NCBI RefSeq assembly: GCF_017874395.1
Contig: NZ_JAGGLJ010000002.1
Coordinates: 62,001-126,000 of the forward strand
Direction: 5' to 3'
DNA: 64,000 nt
Source of the DNA: Peptoniphilus stercorisuis
GTDB taxonomy: Bacteria; Bacillota; Clostridia; Tissierellales; Peptoniphilaceae
Shown: positions 49,151-56,442 of the stretch, in pieces
Layout of the letters: every line of letters begins with the position of its first letter
Position numbering within the stretch: the first letter of the stretch is position 1
The notes under the pieces: model-generated
Databases searched by the model: none
Told to the model about the DNA's origin: nothing
The model's input: only the letters and a program-made list of their open reading frames with translations
Program-made: the position numbers and the translations under genes

Positions 49151-51499
49151 ATGAATTTTTATGCTGATATAATAGTAGATAGAAAGCATATAGGGGATAT
49201 CTATGAAACGTATTTAGTAAAATCAAAGGGAGTATATTATGACACATTATCTTAAATGCAATTAATATATGTAGTAGAAGGTAGTGTTGAAATATATTTA
49301 GATGAAGAAACAAAAATATATAACAAAGGTGATTTAATAATATTAAATCAATTTGAAAATAAATTTATATATTCAAGAGAAGAAAATGTATTATTTATTT
49401 CTAAAATATCAAGTGAATATTTAAAAAGTCTTGGAAAAATATACTATACATCAAGATTTGTAAATAAATCAGAAGATAAAAGAAACAATGATAATATATT
49501 AAAAAATATGATTAATATATATAAAAAATTAAATAATAAAGAAAATAAAGAAAATGGAGATATGAATTTAAGTTTAATTCAACAAATTCTTCTAATATTA
49601 ATAAAAAATTATATCTGTATAGAATGTACACTTACAAATATAGATGAAAAATCAGATTGTTTGTTAAGTCTTGAAACTTTTGTTGAAAATGAAAATCCAA
49701 GAGAATTAAATTTAATTAATATAGCTGAAGAGATGCATTTAAGTAGTTCTTATTTATCTAAAACATTTAATGAATTATCAGGAATTAATTTTTCTGAATT
49801 TATACAGCAGTTAAAACTTTTTTATTCTACAACATATCTTTTAAATACAAAAGATACATTAGAACAAATATCTTACACAATAGGATTTGAATCTATAAAA
49901 TCCTTAATTAGGATATATAAGAAGTTTTTTAATATGACACCTACAGAATATAGGAAAAAATATGTGAAGTCCTTTGATTATTTAGATGATAATATTAATT
50001 TTGTAGAATTATTAAATCAATATCAAAACTTAAAATATGATCAGTTTATAAATAACTTTGGAAATAGAATTAAAAGTAATTATAATATTGATGTTAATGC
50101 AAAAAAACAAGGTGAGTTTTTTAAACAATGGAGAATAATTAGAAATTTAAAAAGTTTAGGAAATAATTATCTTTCAAACTTAGATGAATTATTAAAAAAT
50201 TACGCAATAGATGAAATGATTATTCTTTTTAGTGTAGATGAAAATGGCGAATTAATAATTTTAGATCTAAATAGACAAATAGATGAAATCGAGCTTATGA
50301 ACTTACTAAGTAAATGTATTGAAAATAATATAATGCCTGTTATTGGTCTTGAATTTGAAGAGAAGTTTTCAAAAAACAATATAGAAGAATTAATATATGA
50401 AAGATTAACTAAGATTAAAAAATTCTATGATTTAATTTCAAATGCAATTGGAATTACAAATATGAAAAAATTCACTTTTCTATTAAATATAGGATCTATG
50501 ACAGATTATTTAGATGATGAAGAGAAACTAGAAAGATACAGGGAATATATAATAAAACAACAAAGGATGCTAGAAGATAAATTAGAAACTCACAATTATA
50601 AGTGGGGATATAATCTTGGACGTATATCAGAAGATAAGATTTTTAAAATAGGAAAAATATTAGATAGATTTAAAGGTAAAAAATTCAAATTTGTTCCAAC
50701 AGTAGTATATTTAACAGTAGTATATTTAAGATTTAATAAAGAGAATATTAAAAATAAAAAAGAATTAATTAATATAAAAAAAGAATTAAATCATTGTGTA
50801 AATGGATTGACACAAATATCTAAAGAGTTTAATTTCCTAGTAGATAAAGTTTATGTAAAAGATTTATTTTTAGATATAGATATATCAGATGTAAATTATT
50901 TATATAGAGATTTGTTTGCAGTTAGTTTAATATTAGATTCAATATTTGCAAATGATGATAAAGATATAAAATATATATATGAATATAAATTAACAGATAA
51001 ATTGCAAAAAGATGGAATATATTTACCACGGTACACAGATGAAAATGGATTTAATACACCAGTATATTGGATAAGTCTTCTATTAGATTCTATAAAGGGA
51101 GAAGTAATATATGACGAGCAGGGATGTTTTGCAGTAATAAATGATGCTGATTTATATATATTATTATATGGTGATACAGTTACAGATTATTATTTTGCAC
51201 AAAAAAATGGAATACAGGATTTAGATGAGAAATATTTAGATATTAATTTAAATATAAAGGGTTTAAAAGGAAAATATAAGATAACTACAGAAAGATTATC
51301 TTATAAAGAAGGAACAATAGGATATTATCTAAAGCATTTTGAAAATTATAAATATTTAACATCAAAAGAAAAAGAATATATTAAAAGAGTAGCAGTTCCT
51401 AGTCTAGATATAAATTTAAAAGAAATTAGTAATGAGTATGTAGATATAGTAAAATATTCACCTTTTAATGTAGTTTTAAAAAAATATACAAAAATTTAA
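49151..51499 (+). pseudogene. AraC/GH39-like regulator copy 2 with in-frame stop
   Basis: This is the full-length paralogue of the gene at 46377. From ATG 49151 the first 34 codons (MNFYADIIVDRKHIGDIYET...YYDTLS) match the N-terminus of copy 1, but codon 35 is TAA (49253-49255), where copy 1 has Ser (SSLQ). The frame then continues with ATG at 49256 to the natural end, with no further breaks. Everything after the stop keeps the full family pattern. The change looks like one base substitution that created a nonsense codon. The adjoining ATG may allow re-initiation. Confidence 0.75.
49256..51499 (+). CDS. AraC/GH39-like regulator copy 2, remaining ORF
   Basis: A 747-residue ORF starting at the ATG that directly follows the in-frame TAA. 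It retains most of the cupin-like domain (LIYVVEGSVEIYLDEE), the AraC helix-turn-helix (SSSYLSKTFNELSGINFSEFI, ISYTIGFESIKSLIRIYKKF) and the entire GH39-like C-terminal part. The C-terminal end (KRVAVPSLDINLKE...YSPFNVVLKKY) parallels copy 1. No ribosome binding site stands right before ATG 49256 other than the translated region itself, so expression would need stop-start coupling (TAAATG). A terminator follows. Confidence 0.75.
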   Translation: MQLIYVVEGSVEIYLDEETKIYNKGDLIILNQFENKFIYSREENVLFISKISSEYLKSLGKIYYTSRFVNKSEDKRNNDNILKNMINIYKKLNNKENKENGDMNLSLIQQILLILIKNYICIECTLTNIDEKSDCLLSLETFVENENPRELNLINIAEEMHLSSSYLSKTFNELSGINFSEFIQQLKLFYSTTYLLNTKDTLEQISYTIGFESIKSLIRIYKKFFNMTPTEYRKKYVKSFDYLDDNINFVELLNQYQNLKYDQFINNFGNRIKSNYNIDVNAKKQGEFFKQWRIIRNLKSLGNNYLSNLDELLKNYAIDEMIILFSVDENGELIILDLNRQIDEIELMNLLSKCIENNIMPVIGLEFEEKFSKNNIEELIYERLTKIKKFYDLISNAIGITNMKKFTFLLNIGSMTDYLDDEEKLERYREYIIKQQRMLEDKLETHNYKWGYNLGRISEDKIFKIGKILDRFKGKKFKFVPTVVYLTVVYLRFNKENIKNKKELINIKKELNHCVNGLTQISKEFNFLVDKVYVKDLFLDIDISDVNYLYRDLFAVSLILDSIFANDDKDIKYIYEYKLTDKLQKDGIYLPRYTDENGFNTPVYWISLLLDSIKGEVIYDEQGCFAVINDADLYILLYGDTVTDYYFAQKNGIQDLDEKYLDINLNIKGLKGKYKITTERLSYKEGTIGYYLKHFENYKYLTSKEKEYIKRVAVPSLDINLKEISNEYVDIVKYSPFNVVLKKYTKI

Positions 51500-51522
51500 G
51501 AAGGTCTATCCTTCTTTTTTTT
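51498..51522 (+). terminator. terminator of second regulator
   Basis: The 7-bp stem AAGAAGG/CCTTCTT with loop TCTAT and a T run, overlapping the stop codon. Confidence 0.88.
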
Positions 51523-51538
51523 ATACTCAAAAATAATA

Positions 51539-51807
51539 AAGTGTCCGTAAATTATGGAGAAATGACACTTATTTAACAAAAAACAGCTTAAGTATGACTA
51601 ATTTACTAAAAAGATGAAATAAAAGGTATCAAATTAAAAAGAATTGCTATAAAAAAAACAATGATCATCCTATAAAATATACTCATGTAGTGCATGATGT
51701 AATTTTATAGGTAAGATATAAGTTACATATTTAAGAAGTGATAGGATTGGGAACTTATCACTTCTTAAATGTCTAAAAATCTAGATTTAATATTAAATCT
51801 AGATTTT
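51539..51807 (+). repeat. series of four hairpins upstream of adhesin gene
   Basis: The 408-bp gap before the adhesin holds four inverted repeats. They are AAGTGTC/GACACTT (51539-51570, 18-base loop), CCTATAAAAT/ATTTTATAGG (51669-51711, with an inner CATG hairpin), a perfect 15-bp stem (51729-51743 with 51756-51770), and a perfect 32-bp palindrome at 51776-51807 centred on TTTAATATTAAA. The last two could act as attenuators or protein sites. No ORF with a ribosome binding site is present. Confidence 0.6.
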
Positions 51808-51907
51808 GTCGAATTTAAATATACTAAAAGAGTAAAAAATCTTACCTTATTTATCTTGCATAGTTCGTTTAAAATTAAAATTTTTGTAATTGAATAAGGG
51901 GGATATT

Positions 51908-52171
51908 ATGAAAAAAAGAACATTAACATTAATATTGATGTTTTCTATACTAATTAACTCTATTTTGCCAATGGATATACTGGCAAAGAGTTTAGAGGAA
52001 AATAATATTATTCATAAAGAAATAACAAGAGATAAGAAAAGTTATTTGGACAATGAAGAAATAGATATTGAAGAAGATGAAGAAGATTCAAAAGAAGTAG
52101 AAGAAAATGAAGAAATAGATACTAAAGAAGATGAAAAAGACTTAGAAGAAAATGAAAAAAAGATTTATTAG
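51908..52171 (+). CDS. adhesin segment 1: signal peptide and acidic stretch
   Basis: An 87-residue ORF with ribosome binding site GGGGGAT and ATG 51908. The signal peptide (MKKRTLTLILMFSILINSI...) has likely cleavage after ILA-K near residue 26. An acidic region rich in E, D and K follows. It ends at TAG 52169-52171, shortly after the A7 tract at 52155-52161, where the adhesin continues in the -1 frame. Alone it would be a small secreted acidic peptide. Confidence 0.65.
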   Translation: MKKRTLTLILMFSILINSILPMDILAKSLEENNIIHKEITRDKKSYLDNEEIDIEEDEEDSKEVEENEEIDTKEDEKDLEENEKKIY

Positions 52172-52293
52172 AAGAAACTAAAAACGAAGAAACTAATACT
52201 GAACAAAACAAAAGTGATATTGAAGAATTAAGTGATAAATCTAAAACTTTAGAAATATTAGATGAAAAAATAGATTATGGGTTTTTAAGTTAT

Positions 52294-53211
52294 ATGAATA
52301 GTTTATCACGAATGAATAGAGATATTAGTAGTCAAGCTATTTCTAATATTATTGTAGATAAAAATTCAGTGTCTAGTGGAGAGGATATAAAAATAATTGT
52401 AAACTATAATGATAAAAATGGAAAAATTAATCCTGGAGATTATATAAAAATAGACCTTGGAAATAATGAGAGTGTTACAGTTAATGGTTATAGAGAAAAA
52501 AAAGGTTTATTTTTTAAGGGAATATTAGTTGGACATTTTGAAGTAGCAGGATCAGAAGCTAAAATAATCTTTAATAATCAAGTAGAAGCTTTTTTACAAG
52601 GAAGTGTTTCAGGATTTATTGATTTTTCAGCTAAAATAAGAAATGAATCTCATTCAAATCAAACTACATCAATAATATCAGGTGGACAATATATAAATAT
52701 TAATATTGAAAAAGAAAGCTCAGGAGGAACAAGTAGTCAATTTTTTTATAAAACAGGGGATATTCAAACTGATAACCTAGAAGAAGTTAGATGGTTTTTA
52801 ATTTTTAATTCAGTAGGTGATGAATATAGTGGATATATAGATATAGATGATCAAATTCAAAATCCGGAAAATCATAAAATAATAAAAGAAAGTGTAGCTA
52901 TTACTAGAGTAGATCATATTGGAAATTCAAAAAGTTATTATGGAACAGAAGGTCTTACAGAATTTAATAATGAAACTGGAAGTACTTTAGTTTTTACTGA
53001 AGATAGCGTTTATGGAGAAATACCTTGGGATAGAATAGCACATTCACAGATTAGTATAAATTATAATACTAAAATTTTAAATCCTAGAGCGGAAAGTTTT
53101 TCTAATAAAGTAATATTAAATAATAGTCAACAAATTATACAAGAAGAAAACTTTAGTGTTAAAAATGTTTCAGCAAATGCTGGCATAATTGGTTCTAAAA
53201 AAATGAATTAA
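52294..53211 (+). CDS. adhesin segment 2: Ig-like adhesive region
   Basis: This frame is open from 52156; the first ATG is 52294, without a ribosome binding site. The 305 residues after it hold beta-rich adhesive domains (IIVDKNSVSSGEDIKIIVNY, INPGDYIKIDLG, DIQTDNLEEVRWFLIFN, EIPWDRIAHSQISINYNTKI), similar to the collagen-binding and adhesive Ig folds of MSCRAMMs. It ends at TAA 53209-53211, just after the second A7 tract (53197-53203). It has no own signal peptide, so it is only functional as part of the joined protein. Confidence 0.65.
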   Translation: MNSLSRMNRDISSQAISNIIVDKNSVSSGEDIKIIVNYNDKNGKINPGDYIKIDLGNNESVTVNGYREKKGLFFKGILVGHFEVAGSEAKIIFNNQVEAFLQGSVSGFIDFSAKIRNESHSNQTTSIISGGQYININIEKESSGGTSSQFFYKTGDIQTDNLEEVRWFLIFNSVGDEYSGYIDIDDQIQNPENHKIIKESVAITRVDHIGNSKSYYGTEGLTEFNNETGSTLVFTEDSVYGEIPWDRIAHSQISINYNTKILNPRAESFSNKVILNNSQQIIQEENFSVKNVSANAGIIGSKKMN

Positions 53212-53441
53212 AAATATATAAATTTATAAAAGATAGTGGTAAATCTTTAGAGGGAGTTACATTTGAACTTAAAAGAGAAGATGGAAAAGAAATTCAAGAT
53301 GGATTAACAAGAATAAAACTTACAACTAACGAATATGGGTGGATAAGTATAGAAAATATACCTAATGGAAAATATATTGTAAAAGAAATATCAGCTCCTG
53401 AGGGATATATATATGATTCAGATGAAGAATATAAATTTGAA

Positions 53442-55682
53442 ATGAAAAATGATGATACAGAAGGAAAAGTTCTTGAAATCTATAATGATCGTGTAAAAGA
53501 TCAAAAAATCAAAGTTAAAAAGACTTGGGAAGGAACTCCTTTAAAAGAGATTAAAGTGAAGTTAAATATATTTTCTGCAAGTGATGCTAAAAAAACTGAA
53601 AGTTTAATATTAAATGAAGAAAATAACTGGCAAGGTGAATTTAAAGACTTACCAATTGTAGATAGTAAAGGATTTAAAATTGATTATTCTATAACAGAAG
53701 TTATTAATGTAGATGGTGAAGAAATAGAATTAAATAATAATGAAGAAAAAGTTATTGAAGGTGTAAAATATAAATCTACTATTAAAGAAGTAAAAAATTC
53801 AGAAGAAAAAATATTAAAAGAATATGAAATAAATAATATAGTTGAAAGTGAAAAACCTTTAGAACCAGAAAAAACAAGTGTTAAAGTTCAAAAAGAGTGG
53901 ATTGGTACAGCTGGGGAAAGTGCAGAAATTATTCTTTTAAAAAATAATGAAGAATATAAAACAGTAGAATTAAATGAAAAAAATAACTGGGAACACGAAT
54001 TTAAAGATTTACCAGTTGTAGATAATATAAATGATAGTAATTCAAATATATATTCAATAAAGGAAACTCCTGTAAAGGGATACACAACAACTATTGAAGA
54101 AATTTCTGTAAATAATTATACAGTTATTAATACAGAAGATATAGAAAAAATTGATCTTACAGTTGAAAAAGTGTGGGTTGGTTTAGAAAAAGAATATGAT
54201 GGAGATGTAAATTTAGAGCTTTATAGAAATGGAGAATATTATATTGATGGTGAAAAAGAATATACTATTACTTTAAATAAAAATACAGGATGGAAATATA
54301 TATTTAAAGATTTACCAAAATATGATGAGAATGGCGAAGAATATATATATACAATAGAAGAACCAGGTTTAGATGAAGAAAGATTTAGTGTTGAAGTTTT
54401 TAATAAAGAAGGTACTGAAAACCATATAATAGTTGAAAACTCAGTAAGATTTAGAGATGTTCATGTTAAAAAAATATGGGAAGGAAAAGTTGGAGAATCT
54501 GCTAAGTTTTTATTATTTGAAGCAGTAAGAGATGAATTTGGAAATTTAGTAAAAAAACCAATTGAAACTGAAACTAAATTTGCAGGAAGAATAAAACTTA
54601 ATAAATATTGTAATTGTAATTGGGAAGGAACTTTTGAAAATATAGAATTTATTGATAAAAATGGATCAAGAAAAGAATATATATTAGAAGAAGAAAAAAT
54701 TCCAAACTATGATAGCAAAGTAACTGGAAATGCAGAAGATGGATTTGTAGTTATAAATACATGGAATCCTGAAAAAATAGATATAAATATAACTAAACAT
54801 TGGTTGGGTAAAAAATTAGATAAAATTGAAGTATATTTATTAGCTAATGGACAAAGAATTAAGACAATGACTATGGAAAAGAAAGATTGGAATGAAAATG
54901 AAGATTGGAAAGGACAGTTTTCAGATTTAGATAAATATGATGAATTTGGAAATTTAATTTATTATACTGTTGAAGAAAATGTGGAAATTCTTGATGGAAG
55001 ATATAATGTTTTTATAGAAGGCGATGCAAAAGAAGGATTTAAGATTATAAACTTATCAAATTTTCCAATTAATCCAGGAAAGCCAACTGATCCACCTGAA
55101 CCAACTGATCCAGATGATCCAGATGATCCAGATGAACCAGGCAAACCAAACAAACCAGAAAAACCAAACGAACCAAATAAACCAAATAAACCAAACGAAC
55201 CAAATGATCCAAATGATCCAAATGAACCAAATAAACCAAATGAACCAAATAAACCAAGTAAACCAAATAAACCAAATAGACCAAGTAAACCAAATAAACC
55301 AAATAGACCAAGTAAACCAAATAGACCAAGTAAACCAAATGAACCAAATAAACCAAGTAAACCAAATAAACCAAATAGACCAAGTAAACCAAATAAACCA
55401 AATGAAACTGAACCTTTAAAAAATATAAAAGTAGAGTATCCAAAAGAAGATGATAAAAACTTTAAAGTTAATAATTTTAAGAAGAATAATGAAGATTTAG
55501 ATAAAAGACTTTCTAAGAATTTTAATTCGGAAGAAAATTCAAAGAGCGAATTAAGTATTAATAAATCTAATTTAAAAAATAAACTTCTACCTAAAACAGG
55601 TGTAATGGATATGAAAGTTGTATCTATATTTGGGTTAGCTTTAGTAGCAGCGGCAATGTTTTTATTTAAGAAAAAGAAATAA
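53442..55682 (+). CDS. adhesin segment 3: Cna_B repeats, stalk and LPXTG anchor
   Basis: The frame is open from 53199, and the SpaA-like domain starts near 53205. The first ATG is 53442, inside that domain, with no ribosome binding site. The 746 residues from there contain five Cna_B domains, a P-N-K/E-P repeat stalk of about 110 residues, and a cell-wall anchor (LPKTG, hydrophobic helix, KKKK). Cna_B domains usually form intramolecular isopeptide bonds; the Lys in KVKKxW-type strands and Glu in xEE motifs are present. Anchoring would be by the sortase encoded next door. Confidence 0.75.
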   Translation: MKNDDTEGKVLEIYNDRVKDQKIKVKKTWEGTPLKEIKVKLNIFSASDAKKTESLILNEENNWQGEFKDLPIVDSKGFKIDYSITEVINVDGEEIELNNNEEKVIEGVKYKSTIKEVKNSEEKILKEYEINNIVESEKPLEPEKTSVKVQKEWIGTAGESAEIILLKNNEEYKTVELNEKNNWEHEFKDLPVVDNINDSNSNIYSIKETPVKGYTTTIEEISVNNYTVINTEDIEKIDLTVEKVWVGLEKEYDGDVNLELYRNGEYYIDGEKEYTITLNKNTGWKYIFKDLPKYDENGEEYIYTIEEPGLDEERFSVEVFNKEGTENHIIVENSVRFRDVHVKKIWEGKVGESAKFLLFEAVRDEFGNLVKKPIETETKFAGRIKLNKYCNCNWEGTFENIEFIDKNGSRKEYILEEEKIPNYDSKVTGNAEDGFVVINTWNPEKIDINITKHWLGKKLDKIEVYLLANGQRIKTMTMEKKDWNENEDWKGQFSDLDKYDEFGNLIYYTVEENVEILDGRYNVFIEGDAKEGFKIINLSNFPINPGKPTDPPEPTDPDDPDDPDEPGKPNKPEKPNEPNKPNKPNEPNDPNDPNEPNKPNEPNKPSKPNKPNRPSKPNKPNRPSKPNRPSKPNEPNKPSKPNKPNRPSKPNKPNETEPLKNIKVEYPKEDDKNFKVNNFKKNNEDLDKRLSKNFNSEENSKSELSINKSNLKNKLLPKTGVMDMKVVSIFGLALVAAAMFLFKKKK
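55066..55413 (+). repeat. PNKP-type tandem repeat stalk in adhesin
   Basis: Short direct repeats encode Pro-Asn-Lys/Glu-Pro-Asn/Ser/Asp units (about 110 codons), built on AACCAAATAAACCA-like 9-18 bp units. This is a wall-spanning stalk and a site prone to length change. On the opposite strand it gives spurious Leu/Phe/Gly-repeat reading frames. Confidence 0.85.
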
Positions 55683-55700
55683 ATATAAGTAGGAGATAAT

Positions 55701-56372
55701 ATGAGAAGAATTTTAGCTACAATTTTATTAATATCTGGAATACTATTGATAAATAGTGGATTTATAATGAATAACAGAGTAAATAAAAATACTGATGAAA
55801 TTTTAGATGAATTTAATAAACTAAGTCTATCTGAAATTAAAGAAGATAATTGCAAAAGTTCTTTTGATTATAGTGAGATAGGCCATATAAATCCAACAAA
55901 AACTTTTTTAGACTTAGATAAAATAGATAAAAATTCAATTAAAGGTCAAATTGTAATACCAAAATCAAATATAAATTTAGTAATATTTGATGGTATAAGC
56001 GAGAATAAATTACTTGCTGGAGTTTCTACAATGAAAGAAAATCAAATAATGGGAGAAAATAATTATGCTTTGGCAGGACATTATGGAATAAAAGATGAGT
56101 TATTTCATAATATAGAAAAATTAGAAAATAAAGATATTATTAAAATAACTGACAAAGAAAATATTTATTTTTATGAAGTATATGATAAAGAATCAGTAGA
56201 TCCTACAAGAATTGATTTAGTAGAAGATAAAGAGGAGTATAAAGATTCTCCTATAATATCTTTAATGTGTTGTCATTATGAAAATGGAAAAAATACTGGT
56301 AATAGACTTTTTGTTAAGGGAAAATTAGTTAATGTAGAAAAATATAATAAAGAAAAAATGGAAGCTTTTTAG
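55701..56372 (+). CDS. class A sortase
   Basis: A 223-residue transpeptidase with an N-terminal membrane helix (about 4-22) and the sortase beta-barrel. Catalytic His127 in ALAGHYG, Cys191 in SLMCCHY (the TLxTC position) and Arg202 in GNRLFVKG are all present. It cleaves LPXTG between Thr and Gly and attaches the protein to the wall. It starts 18 bp after the adhesin stop with AGGAG, so it is probably dedicated to that protein. Whether it also serves other substrates is unknown. Its stop codon lies in the terminator. Confidence 0.9.
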   Translation: MRRILATILLISGILLINSGFIMNNRVNKNTDEILDEFNKLSLSEIKEDNCKSSFDYSEIGHINPTKTFLDLDKIDKNSIKGQIVIPKSNINLVIFDGISENKLLAGVSTMKENQIMGENNYALAGHYGIKDELFHNIEKLENKDIIKITDKENIYFYEVYDKESVDPTRIDLVEDKEEYKDSPIISLMCCHYENGKNTGNRLFVKGKLVNVEKYNKEKMEAF

Positions 56373-56383
56373 CTTCTATTTTT
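56361..56383 (+). terminator. terminator of adhesin/sortase operon
   Basis: The 6-bp stem GAAGCT/AGCTTC with loop TTTT, then TATTTTTTT. The sortase stop TAG overlaps the loop/stem junction. Confidence 0.85.
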
Positions 56384-56442
56384 TTATTTATATATCTTGT
56401 ATATATCTGTAATATGTAATATATTAAAATAGAGGTGATACT

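Larger units (their letters stand above)
51908..55682 (+). pseudogene. Cna_B-domain LPXTG adhesin, split by two frame changes
   Basis: One ~1,258-residue surface protein is encoded if two -1 shifts are allowed. Order: signal peptide; Glu/Asp/Lys-rich stretch; an adhesive Ig-like region (52320-53190) like the collagen-binding A region; a SpaA-type domain (53205-53480); five Cna_B repeats (53505-55055, each with KxWxG and a WxxxFxDLP-like core); a Pro-Asn-Lys repeat stalk (55066-55413); LPKTG (55587-55601), a membrane helix and KKKK. The first frame change is confined to 52156-52168 and the second to 53197-53208, each at an A7 run. It could be phase variation, programmed frameshifting, decay or homopolymer miscalling. 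The sortase gene follows. Confidence 0.8.

Noticed and set aside
55066-55413. Possible CRISPR-like repeat array
   Set aside because: Units are 9-18 bp, contiguous and codon-phased, without spacers. They encode a stalk.
55069-55443. VYLVYL-type and NQINQ-type repeat ORFs in other frames
   Set aside because: Shadows of the same short DNA repeat. Low complexity in every frame, no start signals.
54962-55855. Long minus-strand ORF with Gly-Leu-Phe repeats
   Set aside because: It is the reverse reading of the adhesin's Pro-Asn-Lys repeat stalk. It has no ribosome binding site, and the plus strand has clear Cna_B/LPXTG domains.
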